From contig NZ_LT594620.1 of the NCBI RefSeq assembly GCF_900091655.1, forward strand, positions 62,001 to 126,000: a DNA stretch of 64,000 nucleotides, given 5' to 3'. The notes beneath the pieces are model-generated. The model saw only the letters and a list, made by a program, of their open reading frames with translations. It made no database searches and had not been told where the DNA came from. Position numbers and translations under genes: made by a program. Numbering within the stretch: the stretch's first letter is position 1; each line of letters opens with the position of its first letter. Of this stretch, positions 1 to 8,251 are shown one piece after another. The stretch is from Culturomica massiliensis (GTDB taxonomy: Bacteria > Bacteroidota > Bacteroidia > Bacteroidales > Marinifilaceae).

Positions 1-3000
1 TTCCCGTCAGGGTGATCGAATGAGTCAGTCCTTCTTTGCTGGTCAGTTTGAAAACGGATTTAAAGACATCTTCGTGGTCCGGTTTGAAGTCTATTTTGAC
101 TTTCTGTGTTGTCCGGGCTGCAAAGGATTGTATATACCCGTCCGTAAGTTTGAAATTATTTGCGGGGCTGAATTGGATACTGCCGTCGTATTCATAGAGG
201 GAACTGCCTGATTTACCGTTGAATTTACCGTATCCGGCGTTGTATATTTCGATCTCCAGCGTTTTTTTCTCGCCGACGAAAATTTTGCCGAAATCTACGA
301 TTTTGGCACTTTGCAAATTCGGTTTATGACCGGATACCGTCAGTGTACCTGGAACTTTCTTCTGGGGCTCCTGGTTGTAATTGCTGTTTACGGATAAATT
401 GAAATTATATACGCCGTTGATAAGTTTTACCTTTTCGGGAGCGACATACACCTTTTGTGCTTCGCTGGGTTTTACCGTGCCGGAAGCCGGGGTCAGGGTG
501 ATATAGTTCGTCCAGTCGGGATAATGACTGACCGCACTGACAATCCAGGTTTGCGTGTTGGCGTATTGACTCAGATTACCTTCGCTCAATACCGATTTTA
601 ACGTAGACCATGTTTTTCCCCGGTCGGAACTGTAGTAACTGTATTGGGCTGCATTTGAGTTTTCGATTTCATGTCCGCATGCCAATGGATTTTTATGTCC
701 TCTCGGCATATGAAAAACCACCCAGAAACCGCTTCCGGGCTTGAAATACAGGTTTTCACTGAGTACCAGGTCGCCTATAAACGGATTACGGGCAGGCAGT
801 GTATCGCTGAGCAAACAGTCTTCTGCCGTAAAATTGCTGACACCCTGATAGATTTCCAGGATAGGCTGTCCTTTGCTGTAGACACCGTTTAATTGTATCC
901 CCGTTAAATTAAATCCATTCGGGAAAAAATCCGGACTGATATAGAAGAACTGAGCCAAAGAGTTCCACTGTGCTGTGTCGGATTCTCCGATGCGGTATAG
1001 ATATTCCCGGTAATATTTAATATTGCGGGGGAATTCGTCCATGTTCACTCCGGATTCGATGATTTTCACCGGAGCTTCTTCCACGCCGGTAACCGATCCG
1101 TGATAAACGGAGCTGTTTGATATGGCTTGTTCCTGTGAGGCCATTGTCAGGAGGGCGGAATTACTGCGGGGGGTGAAACTTTGTTTGCTGCCTCTGATAT
1201 CGAGTTCCCATTTCAGCATACCTTCTCCAGTATTTTTGATTTCCATAGAGTCGATGGCATCATAGGATTGGGTAACGTCCATTTTGAGTGTGAACTTGTC
1301 TTTGGCAATTTCCATTACGGGGCCGGCGTTGGTTGCTATCTGCTTAACTTCGGATAGCGGGGACGCATTGTTCCAGCGGTCGAATGCCCGGATGGCAATC
1401 CAGTAATTGGTTTCAGCTTTCAGATTCGGGATCATGACATGTACAACATCCCCGGCTTTGTTGAAACGGGTAGCAAGAGTCATCGACTTGAGCGCCGATA
1501 AATCGCTGGATGCCGTAAATGCTTGCTCACTGTAATATACGATACAGCGTGAAACGGGATCTCCGTCCGGATCGGCCGGCACTTTCCATTCGGTGTGAAT
1601 ATCTTCCTGAGATGCAATCAGCTTGATGTCGTTTATCACTGCCGGCGGATTTGTATTTTTTTGTCCCAATGCCATATAAGCATCGATATATCCGTTCCCT
1701 AATTTACCCAGGTATTCTGGATTATAGGGATATATATCGTGTACCGATTCCGTCAGGCGGGTTCTCAGTTCGGCATTTGTAAAATCACTGCCGCCGTATT
1801 TTGCTAAGACGAGGGCTGCTATACCGGAAACGTGCGGACAGGCCATAGATGTACCTTGCATATAACGGTAGCCGTTGTTCGGATAGGTACTCAATACTCC
1901 CCATGCTTCGCCGCCCAGGTCCATGTCTCCTCCGGGGGCGCAGACATCAGTCCAGACTCCGCGGGTGGAAAAGTTGGACATTTTGAAGTCTACACTCATG
2001 GCTGTTACGGCAACGGCTGTCGGGTAGGCTCCCGGATAGAATTCTCCTTCCGATTGGGTATTGCCGGCAGAAAAGATACAAAGACCGCCTTTCATCGGGC
2101 TGCCTTCATACTGACCTGCTTCTTCGGTGAAATAATCCATAGCATCCAAAACGGCTTGCTCGAAAAAACCGGGTGCCGTCCATCCCCAGGAACATTGAGC
2201 GATAACAGCTCCGGCATTGGCTGCATATACAAACGGTTTGGCGAAATCGCCCTGTCCTTTGTCGTCAAATACCTGACAAGACATTAGGCGTACGCCGTCG
2301 TTATTGCCGCTTCCTCCGGCAACTCCGCTGACACCTTTGCCGTTGTTGTTGACAGCGCCGACTGTTCCGGCCACATGTGTACCGTGCGGGTGAGCGCTGA
2401 TTGTTCCGCTATTTGTACAGAAATTATAGCCGTAGATATCATCTACATATCCGTTACCATCATCGTCAACTCCTTCTTCTCCGTTTAATTCGGCTTCGTT
2501 TATCCACAAATTGTCGATCAGGTCTTCGTGTTGGATGTCGATACCTCCGTCAATAATGGCAACAACCACATTGCGGGCTCCCGTCGTGATCTTCCAGGCT
2601 TCGAAAGCATTGATATCACTGCCCGCAATACTTCCCTGTACTCGTCCGTCATTGCGATAATGCCATTGATTTACCAGTCCCGGATCATTGAACGGTTCTC
2701 CGGCCCGTGTCCGGGGACCGGAAGGGAGATTGGCCGGAACGGATTTGTATTTCGGCAAATCCTGGACTCTTACGATTTCTGCGATTTTGATTCCGGATAT
2801 GCCTTTGTATTTATCTGCGGCTTGTTCCGGAGTCAATTTTGCATCATAACTGATTTCATACCATAAATGAAGTCCGTGTTTTCTCATACGTTCTTCAAAT
2901 TTCGGCGCATAAGGGAAAACCCGTTTCATTTCTACGGCTTTGATATCCTTATTGATTTTATCAAGCGGCTGGATGCCGGTCGATACGATCCCCCCTCTGG

Positions 3001-3157
3001 TTTTAGGGGTGTTTCCCAGTTGTTGTGCTACGGCAGGCTCAAGTTTGACCCTGATTACACCGTCTTTGACATAACTCGATAATTGTTGTCCATATATCGG
3101 TAGGCACCAGAATACCGATAATAGAATGAGACAACTTAAAAACCACGTTTTTCGCAT
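1..3157 (-). CDS. Secreted subtilisin-like serine protease (family S8), 3' end cut by the window
   Basis: Exported serine endopeptidase. The reading frame is open from the ATG at 3157 to the left window edge, about 1,052 codons, with no stop seen. A hydrophobic signal peptide occupies about residues 1-25. A prodomain-like stretch follows, then the S8 catalytic domain (about 165-490) with the triad Asp203 (IIDGGID), His258 (HGTHVAG) and Ser437 (GTSMACPHVSG). A fibronectin type III-like module lies near 510-610, followed by long beta-rich regions. The C-terminus is not visible, so a type IX secretion sorting domain, which such proteins often carry, can be neither seen nor excluded. It stands alone as a transcription unit. 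The protease call is secure; its substrate is unknown. Confidence 0.93.
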   Translation of the reverse strand, partial: MRKTWFLSCLILLSVFWCLPIYGQQLSSYVKDGVIRVKLEPAVAQQLGNTPKTRGGIVSTGIQPLDKINKDIKAVEMKRVFPYAPKFEERMRKHGLHLWYEISYDAKLTPEQAADKYKGISGIKIAEIVRVQDLPKYKSVPANLPSGPRTRAGEPFNDPGLVNQWHYRNDGRVQGSIAGSDINAFEAWKITTGARNVVVAIIDGGIDIQHEDLIDNLWINEAELNGEEGVDDDGNGYVDDIYGYNFCTNSGTISAHPHGTHVAGTVGAVNNNGKGVSGVAGGSGNNDGVRLMSCQVFDDKGQGDFAKPFVYAANAGAVIAQCSWGWTAPGFFEQAVLDAMDYFTEEAGQYEGSPMKGGLCIFSAGNTQSEGEFYPGAYPTAVAVTAMSVDFKMSNFSTRGVWTDVCAPGGDMDLGGEAWGVLSTYPNNGYRYMQGTSMACPHVSGIAALVLAKYGGSDFTNAELRTRLTESVHDIYPYNPEYLGKLGNGYIDAYMALGQKNTNPPAVINDIKLIASQEDIHTEWKVPADPDGDPVSRCIVYYSEQAFTASSDLSALKSMTLATRFNKAGDVVHVMIPNLKAETNYWIAIRAFDRWNNASPLSEVKQIATNAGPVMEIAKDKFTLKMDVTQSYDAIDSMEIKNTGEGMLKWELDIRGSKQSFTPRSNSALLTMASQEQAISNSSVYHGSVTGVEEAPVKIIESGVNMDEFPRNIKYYREYLYRIGESDTAQWNSLAQFFYISPDFFPNGFNLTGIQLNGVYSKGQPILEIYQGVSNFTAEDCLLSDTLPARNPFIGDLVLSENLYFKPGSGFWVVFHMPRGHKNPLACGHEIENSNAAQYSYYSSDRGKTWSTLKSVLSEGNLSQYANTQTWIVSAVSHYPDWTNYITLTPASGTVKPSEAQKVYVAPEKVKLINGVYNFNLSVNSNYNQEPQKKVPGTLTVSGHKPNLQSAKIVDFGKIFVGEKKTLEIEIYNAGYGKFNGKSGSSLYEYDGSIQFSPANNFKLTDGYIQSFAARTTQKVKIDFKPDHEDVFKSVFKLTSKEGLTHSITLTG

Positions 3158-3560
3158 ACTTTAAAATGTTTAGGTTGATTCTCTATTTTAATTTGTGAGC
3201 ATTAATTCGGTTGTGAACTGTATATATTTTTAATGTAAAAAATTTTAATTACAGAGAAACAAATGTTCAGATTCAACTCCATCTGTTTTCAGAAATTTTT
3301 TAGAAAAAATTAATGTTTATTAGAATTTGTCGCAAGAAAAGAAATTTGACTTAAAATTTACTTTTAAAGTACCATAACAAATCCACTCGAATTGTTGCTA
3401 AAACGGTTGTTTTGGGAAAAACATACCTTAATAAAACCATAACAAATTGAGTTAAAATATTTGAAATGAGTTAAAAATGTGCAATGTCTTGGGGGGATAG
3501 AGAAAAGAAAAAAAGGTGAGGTAAAGGCGAATGATAAGGTGCCGCAAAAGGTGGTAAATA
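3158..3560. other. Intergenic, AT-rich, no gene seen
   Basis: About 400 bases upstream of the protease. The short open frames here have no recognisable protein and no codon character. No TAnnTTTG box facing the protease was found. Confidence 0.5.
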
Positions 3561-3586
3561 AAAAAAAGACCCGGTAACGGGTCTTT
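3561..3586 (-). terminator. Rho-independent terminator of the DUF4251 gene
   Basis: Perfect 9-bp stem (AAAGACCCG / CGGGTCTTT, 3565-3573 and 3578-3586) with a GTAA loop. On the minus strand it is followed by a run of T. It lies 24 bases beyond the stop of the gene at 3611-4216. Confidence 0.85.
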
Positions 3587-3610
3587 GAAAACAAATCGAG
3601 GAATGACTTA

Positions 3611-4216
3611 TCAATAGCTGATAAAGCCGCTTCTGAAAATACTGGACTGTGATGTCGGAACCAATATACCGGAGAATGTCAGGTTATTGTTGTTCATCAT
3701 CGGATAGACAGTAGCCTGTGCATAATTATCACCATAACTTAAGTTGATAACGATCTGTGCAGTCAAAGCCGTTCCGTTGACATAGAAAGAATAGGTGATG
3801 TTACCGTACTTGTCCGTTGAGCTTTTGATTTGTGACGGACTGCCTTGTACGGTGATACCTCCCAAACCATTCGGTCCGGCGATTCCGTTGAAAGCCAACT
3901 GTACGTATACCGTATTGTCCTTGAATTGGATAAAATTGGTATTGTCGGATACCGGAATTGCATTTCCGCGTCTGCCGTACAAAGTATTGGCCATCAATAC
4001 CCAGTTGTTGTCTTTTATTGCGCCTACAGCAGCATTGAAAGCATCCATGTTGGCAACCTGGCGGGCGTGACGTCTTTGGTCACGTTTCATTTTACGAATC
4101 TGTTTTTTCGTCAGTTCTTGAATTTGTGTTTGAGACTGTACTTGTTGTTGAGCAAGCAATTCCATTGCAGGGAATAAAAATAGTCCCATCAATAGAAGAA
4201 TAATTACTTTTTTCAT
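3611..4216 (-). CDS. DUF4251-type exported protein
   Basis: Small exported protein of 201 residues and unknown function. Residues 1-22 form a signal peptide ending LLAQQ. A basic, Gln/Lys/Arg-rich helical stretch (about 25-55) follows, then a beta-rich domain with NWVLMANTLYGRRG and DNTVYVQLAF near its start. This arrangement resembles DUF4251 proteins of Bacteroidales, which are periplasmic or surface beta-sandwich proteins. It is monocistronic, with its own terminator. The family assignment rests on overall pattern, so it is moderate; no function is proposed. Confidence 0.7.
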   Translation of the reverse strand: MKKVIILLLMGLFLFPAMELLAQQQVQSQTQIQELTKKQIRKMKRDQRRHARQVANMDAFNAAVGAIKDNNWVLMANTLYGRRGNAIPVSDNTNFIQFKDNTVYVQLAFNGIAGPNGLGGITVQGSPSQIKSSTDKYGNITYSFYVNGTALTAQIVINLSYGDNYAQATVYPMMNNNNLTFSGILVPTSQSSIFRSGFISY

Positions 4217-4513
4217 GGTAAGTAGTTTATTTGGTTTATTAATGTATTATTGTATATCCTCGGCCACTGTTCGGTAGGATATCTTCCCAACTATTGAGTA
4301 ATTTAAGTCGTGAGGACCTGTTTAAAGGCTTCAATAACCTTTGTTTAAAGAGGCTACGAAAAGTATTAAATAGGTCAATGAACTTAATTTATGCACATAT
4401 ACGCAAAAAATGAGCCATGTGTTTGGGCGGATTATTTAAAAAAGTTTAAAATTAAAAAAGTGAATTATCCGGCGAATCGGCCGATTCGATTTTTTCTTTT
4501 ACGACGAAAGATG

Positions 4514-4521
4514 TAAATTTG
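4514..4521 (+). promoter_or_regulatory. -7 box of the mnmE promoter
   Basis: TAAATTTG fits the Bacteroidales -7 consensus TAnnTTTG and lies 14 bases before the mnmE ATG. The -33 region is only T-rich, without a clear TTTG. Confidence 0.5.
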
Positions 4522-4535
4522 CGGAAAAGAGCGTT

Positions 4536-5930
4536 ATGTTGGATGAAGCAGTAATTTGTGCTATTTCTACGGCTCCGGGTACCGGAGCTATTGCCGTTGT
4601 ACGTCTGTCCGGAAAGGGGTGTTTTGCTTTGGCAGATGAGGTTTTTATTTCTCCCTCGGGGAAAAAGTTGGCGGATTGTTTGCCTAACACCGTACATTTC
4701 GGACAATTGCAGGAGGGGGAAGATGTCATCGATGAAGTACTGGTTGCGGTATTTCGCGCTCCGCATTCTTTTACGGGAGAAGACTCCGTAGAGATTTCCT
4801 GTCACGGTTCTGTTTATATTCAACAGCGTATATTGCAATTGTTAGTAAATAAAGGGGCACGCCTTGCGGCTCCCGGTGAATTTACCCAGCGGGCTTTCCT
4901 GAATGGGAAAATGGATCTTTCACAGGCGGAGGCGGTAGCCGACCTGATCGCTTCTTCTTCTTCGGCTGCGCATAAAATGGCTCTCCGGCAAATGAAAGGC
5001 GGTTTTTCGGCAGAATTGATAAAATTGCGGGCCGAATTACTGCATATCACTTCTTTATTGGAACTGGAACTGGATTTTTCGGAAGAGGATGTGGAATTTG
5101 CCGACCGTTCGGAATTACGCCGTATCGCCGGAAATATCGAAAAGCTATTGACTCGATTGTGCCGTTCGTTCTCTTTGGGTAATGTGATTAAAAACGGGGT
5201 CCCCGTGGCGATTGTCGGGAATACCAATGTGGGGAAAAGTACCTTGCTCAATACTTTGTTAAAAGAAGACAAGGCGATTGTATCGGATGTCGCCGGAACA
5301 ACGCGGGATACTATCGAAGACACGATCAATTTGCAGGGAATAGCTTTCCGTTTTATCGATACGGCGGGTATACGCCATACGGATGATATTGTGGAGAATA
5401 TCGGAATCGAGCGTACGTTTGCCAAAATAGGGGAGGCCAGTGTTGTTTTGTTATTGACGGATTTGAGCCGTGGGGCGGATTGTTTTGAAAGTTATTACAG
5501 TCAGGTAAAGGAAAAGATTTCTCCGGAAGCCGAATTACTGATTGTGTTGAATAAAACAGATAAAGCCCAGGATATATTGACCACTCTCGAAACGATCAAA
5601 TTACTGACCTCCGGCGAGAAAATCATTGCCATTTCAGCTAAAACAGGCGCGAACCTGGAACAGCTTACCGACGAATTGGTGAATACCGTAAATACGCATG
5701 CACTCCACACGGGAGACGTGATTGTCAGCAATATTCGCCATTATGAAGCGCTTTCCCATGCGCGGGATGCCGTTATCCGGGCCATTGCCGGCCTCGATTC
5801 GGGTTTAAGCGGCGAATTCATCTCCCAGGACATCCGCGAATGCCTCCACTACCTCGGCGAAATCACCGGCGAAATCACCACCGACGAAGTCCTCGGTAAT
5901 ATCTTTAAACATTTCTGCATCGGGAAGTAA
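4536..5930 (+). CDS. mnmE: tRNA modification GTPase MnmE
   Basis: With MnmG, MnmE makes the 5-carboxymethylaminomethyl group on wobble uridine 34 of several tRNAs. The 464 residues match the usual family length. Visible parts are the N-terminal tetrahydrofolate-binding domain (about 1-118), the helical domain, the inserted G domain with P-loop GNTNVGKST, DTAG switch and NKTD specificity motif, and the C-terminal CIGK whose Cys is catalytic. The last 60 or so codons are richer in C-ending codons than the rest. The 3' end is also the boundary of an accessory insert, and a second CIGK-stop sequence lies at 9156-9170. The gene reads as intact. Confidence 0.97.
   Translation: MLDEAVICAISTAPGTGAIAVVRLSGKGCFALADEVFISPSGKKLADCLPNTVHFGQLQEGEDVIDEVLVAVFRAPHSFTGEDSVEISCHGSVYIQQRILQLLVNKGARLAAPGEFTQRAFLNGKMDLSQAEAVADLIASSSSAAHKMALRQMKGGFSAELIKLRAELLHITSLLELELDFSEEDVEFADRSELRRIAGNIEKLLTRLCRSFSLGNVIKNGVPVAIVGNTNVGKSTLLNTLLKEDKAIVSDVAGTTRDTIEDTINLQGIAFRFIDTAGIRHTDDIVENIGIERTFAKIGEASVVLLLTDLSRGADCFESYYSQVKEKISPEAELLIVLNKTDKAQDILTTLETIKLLTSGEKIIAISAKTGANLEQLTDELVNTVNTHALHTGDVIVSNIRHYEALSHARDAVIRAIAGLDSGLSGEFISQDIRECLHYLGEITGEITTDEVLGNIFKHFCIGK
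5915..5930 (+). other. Candidate attachment site at the mnmE 3' end (near copy)
   Basis: CTGCATCGGGAAGTAA covers the last codons and stop of mnmE. It is repeated at 9155-9170 with two mismatches. The trmE/thdF 3' end is a known integration site for tyrosine-recombinase elements (SGI1-type). Here the repeat brackets accessory genes, so it is read as one att half. Confidence 0.6.
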
Positions 5931-6086
5931 TACACTGTAAATATCAATAGATTATAGAGTCGGTGTTAGGAATTAAAAGAAGAAGCAATATGTTTTTATA
6001 GTACTGATTATCAGCATTATGTGTTTGGTGGAATAATAAATCATTATCTTAAATTCTATGATGCGGTAAGTAGACAAATTTCATAA

Positions 6087-6296
6087 ATATCACTAAAACT
6101 TATCACAATTACAGATAATATTCATACGGGACTAACCTGTATTTTGGTGTTAAAAAAGTGTCGTAAGGAGGGAGATGATATTTTGTGTATTGATGCATCA
6201 AAAGAGTTTGAAAAAGTAAAAAAACAAAACAAGCTTTTGCCGGAACATATCGAGAAGATTGTCAATCCGACATGGAGTAAAAAAAGAAGTGTATAG
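6087..6296 (+). pseudogene. Fragment of a type I restriction methylase subunit (HsdM)
   Basis: A frame that opens after a stop at 6084 and ends at TAG 6294-6296 encodes about 69 residues including TCILVLKKCRKEGDD, ILCIDASKEFEK and QNKLLPEHIEKIV. This is the conserved C-terminal part of HsdM (after the NPPY motif, where the family reads ILVLKK...VLFIDAS). There is no start codon, SAM-binding motif or neighbouring hsdS/hsdR. It is debris of a restriction-modification locus, which marks this region as accessory DNA. Confidence 0.75.
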
Positions 6297-6363
6297 ATCA
6301 GATGGTAAAAGCTCTAAAGTAGTTATTACATAGTAATTACATCAAGCATATAAAATAGATCGC

Positions 6364-6371
6364 TATCTTTG
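6364..6371 (+). promoter_or_regulatory. -7 box upstream of the small ORF at 6391
   Basis: TATCTTTG fits TAnnTTTG and is 19 bases before the ATG at 6391. No clear -33 TTTG was found. Confidence 0.45.
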
Positions 6372-6390
6372 TTGCAAACTAATAGATGTA

Positions 6391-6693
6391 ATGACGAGGA
6401 TAAAAACATTTACTCAGCGTGATTATATCAAAGCCAACGGAAGAGCCTCTCGCTTGGCAGAAGTTGAAAATCACACACGCCTCGTAAGTATTGCAGGGGT
6501 GTACAAGTCAAAAAAGGTTTATGACCGCAAACGTAATAAGGCAGAGATGGAAAGGGCTCTGTCTTATTTGTTTTTTATAGGCTTCCGTGAATGTTTACAG
6601 GATATGTTTCGATTCTGTAATATGCACCTCTATTATACCTTATCGGGTGTATTGTTTGTTAAAATATATGGTTTTATACCCGAAAGGTTATAA
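6391..6693 (+). CDS. Small basic ORF of the type found in Bacteroides mobile elements
   Basis: 100 residues. The first 55 or so are basic and begin MTRIKTFTQRDYIKANGRAS, with SKKVYDRKRNKAEM further on. From general knowledge this resembles short proteins carried by Bacteroides conjugative elements; it could not be checked. The remaining part looks non-coding in character and its end (VKIYGFIPERL) is encoded by the first hipB operator at 6675-6692. The natural protein may therefore have ended earlier and the present C-terminus be read-through. Function unknown. Confidence 0.45.
   Translation: MTRIKTFTQRDYIKANGRASRLAEVENHTRLVSIAGVYKSKKVYDRKRNKAEMERALSYLFFIGFRECLQDMFRFCNMHLYYTLSGVLFVKIYGFIPERL
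6675..6692. promoter_or_regulatory. HipB operator O1 (candidate)
   Basis: TATACCCGAAAGGTTATA is an imperfect palindrome of the TATCC-spacer-GGATA type bound by HipB proteins. An almost identical element follows at 6716-6733, 41 bases downstream (centre to centre). Confidence 0.65.
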
Positions 6694-6709
6694 TTTGGGT
6701 TATTTACAT

Positions 6710-6717
6710 TATATTTG
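6710..6717 (+). promoter_or_regulatory. -7 box of the hipBST promoter
   Basis: TATATTTG fits TAnnTTTG. It abuts operator O2, so a bound HipB would cover the start region: typical autorepression geometry. Confidence 0.6.
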
Positions 6718-6733
6718 TACCCAAAAGGGTATA
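6716..6733. promoter_or_regulatory. HipB operator O2 (candidate)
   Basis: TGTACCCAAAAGGGTATA has arms TACCC/GGGTA separated by AAAA. It lies directly between the -7 box and the hipB ATG at 6736. It could also be read as codons from a TTG at 6715, but the palindrome argues that this stretch is regulatory and untranslated. Confidence 0.7.
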
Positions 6734-6735
6734 AT

Positions 6736-6954
6736 ATGAATACAGCTTCTTTATCTGAATATGTAAAGTCGATGCGTAAAGAGCACGGTTTGACACAAGT
6801 GGAACTCTCGGAGAAATCGGGAGTCGGGTTACGATTTGTGCGAGAATTAGAGCAAGGCAAGGAGACCTTACGCCTTGACAAAGTAAATCAAGTATTAAAT
6901 CTCTTCGGAGTAAAAGTGGGGGTTGTTCCTATGGATAAAACTACAAATCAATGA
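6736..6954 (+). CDS. hipB: HipB-type antitoxin/repressor (XRE helix-turn-helix)
   Basis: 72-residue DNA-binding antitoxin. An XRE helix-turn-helix fills about residues 10-62 (KEHGLTQVELSEKSGVGLRF then RELEQGKETLR). The start at 6736 is chosen over an upstream TTG because the intervening bases form operator O2. It overlaps hipS by four bases (ATGA), indicating translational coupling. Known role of the family: binds tandem palindromes at its own promoter and, together with HipS/HipT, forms a repressing complex. Confidence 0.85.
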   Translation: MNTASLSEYVKSMRKEHGLTQVELSEKSGVGLRFVRELEQGKETLRLDKVNQVLNLFGVKVGVVPMDKTTNQ

Positions 6955-7280
6955 GACAAGCCAATATATACAACCACAACCTCTTTGCGGGGGTTCTGAC
7001 CGAAGATGAGGACGGTTATACTTTTCAGTATGATGCTGATTATCTTCAATCAAATGTAGCCGAAGCTATCAGCCTCACTCTGCCTTTGAGAAGTAAACCA
7101 TACATGGAAAAGATACTTTTTCCGTTTTTTGACGGATTGATACCTGAAGGATGGCTCTTAGATATTGCGGAAAAGAGTTGGAAAATCAATCGCCGTGATA
7201 GAATGTCGCTGCTGCTTGCCTGCTGCAAAGATTGCATAGGGGCGGTGAGTGTTGAACCTATACTAAATGAAGAGGCATAG
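6951..7280 (+). CDS. hipS: HipS-like small subunit (HipA N-terminal subdomain, antitoxin candidate)
   Basis: 109 residues equivalent to the N-terminal subdomain of HipA (couple_hipA type): LFAGVLTEDEDGYTFQYDADYL, then LTLPLRS, FPFFDGLIPEGW and a CCKDCIGAVSV end. In classical HipA this part is fused to the kinase; here it is a separate gene between hipB and hipT, exactly the order of the tripartite HipBST system of E. coli O127. There HipS, not HipB, neutralises the kinase. The assignment as antitoxin is by analogy. It ends two bases before hipT. Confidence 0.8.
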   Translation: MRQANIYNHNLFAGVLTEDEDGYTFQYDADYLQSNVAEAISLTLPLRSKPYMEKILFPFFDGLIPEGWLLDIAEKSWKINRRDRMSLLLACCKDCIGAVSVEPILNEEA

Positions 7281-7282
7281 CT

Positions 7283-8221
7283 ATGAAAAGATGTCTATAT
7301 TGTTATCAGGAGTTGACTGATGGAGAAAAAGACTTTCATCCTCGTTGTGCCAAAAAGATATTTGGTAGTACCGATATTCCGCTTCTACTATACGCAAAAG
7401 ATGAAATTGAATCATTAGCCGAAAAAGTGGTACGTTCTCAAACTACACTAACCGGAGTACAAGCAAAACTCTCTCTCGATATAGAAAAAATAAAAGGAGA
7501 ACCACAACGGTTTACTATCGTAGGATTATGGGGGCGTTATATCCTAAAACCTCAAACAGAGCAATTTGATCATCTTTCTGAAGTCGAGGATTTGACAATG
7601 CACCTAGCCGAATTAGCTAAAATAAAGGTTGTTCCTCATTCGCTTATACGCTTTGAAGATGGAGAATTAGCCTATATCACTAAACGCATAGATAGAACTG
7701 CAAACGGTGCGAAGCTGGCAATGGAAGATATGTGTCAGTTATCGGAACGCTTAACAGAATACAAATACAAAGGTTCTTATGAGCAGATAGTCAAAATTAT
7801 TACACAACACTCCGCTACACCCAAACTCGATGTGGTGAACTTTTGGGAACAGCTTCTGTTCTCGTGGATTACAGGCAATGCTGATATGCATTTGAAGAAC
7901 TTTTCGCTTTACAGTTTGCGAAAAGGCTCTTATGCGCTCACTCCGGCATATGATATGATATCCACATTTCTTGTTATGCCCGAAGATACAGAGGAACTTG
8001 CCTTAATGCTCAATGGCAAGAAACGTAAAATAAAGCGTTCTGATTTTGAGGTTGCAATGAATAGTAGCGGCTTAGAGAAGAAGATTATAGATAATTTATT
8101 TGTTAAATTTGAAAGGGTTGCCGACAAGTGGTTCGAGTTTATCGATATATCGTTTTTACCTGATGAAATGAAAGAACGATATAAACATATTATAGCAGAT
8201 AAGTTAGACGTTTTGAAATAA
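7283..8221 (+). CDS. hipT: HipT-like serine/threonine kinase toxin
   Basis: 312-residue HipA-fold kinase lacking the N-terminal subdomain, which is encoded by hipS. It starts with a possible zinc-binding segment (CLYCYQEL then FHPRCAKK). The Gly-rich loop reads TTLTGVQAKLS with Thr55-x-Thr57 at the place of the SxS autophosphorylation motif of HipT. Catalytic Asp201 lies in GNADMHLKNFS and metal-binding Asp224 in PAYDMIST. E. coli HipT phosphorylates tryptophanyl-tRNA synthetase and HipA glutamyl-tRNA synthetase; the target here is unknown. All catalytic residues are present, so the toxin looks functional. Confidence 0.85.
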   Translation: MKRCLYCYQELTDGEKDFHPRCAKKIFGSTDIPLLLYAKDEIESLAEKVVRSQTTLTGVQAKLSLDIEKIKGEPQRFTIVGLWGRYILKPQTEQFDHLSEVEDLTMHLAELAKIKVVPHSLIRFEDGELAYITKRIDRTANGAKLAMEDMCQLSERLTEYKYKGSYEQIVKIITQHSATPKLDVVNFWEQLLFSWITGNADMHLKNFSLYSLRKGSYALTPAYDMISTFLVMPEDTEELALMLNGKKRKIKRSDFEVAMNSSGLEKKIIDNLFVKFERVADKWFEFIDISFLPDEMKERYKHIIADKLDVLK

Positions 8222-8251
8222 TAACTTATAATATATAAAAACAGAGTAGTA

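Noticed and set aside
3611..5930. Several overlapping open frames opposite DUF4251 and mnmE
   Set aside because: Shadows of the real genes in other frames; no domain seen.
6715..6735. Upstream TTG start for hipB adding seven residues
   Set aside because: These codons coincide with the palindromic operator O2 and the end of the -7 box; the ATG at 6736 gives a normal HipB length.
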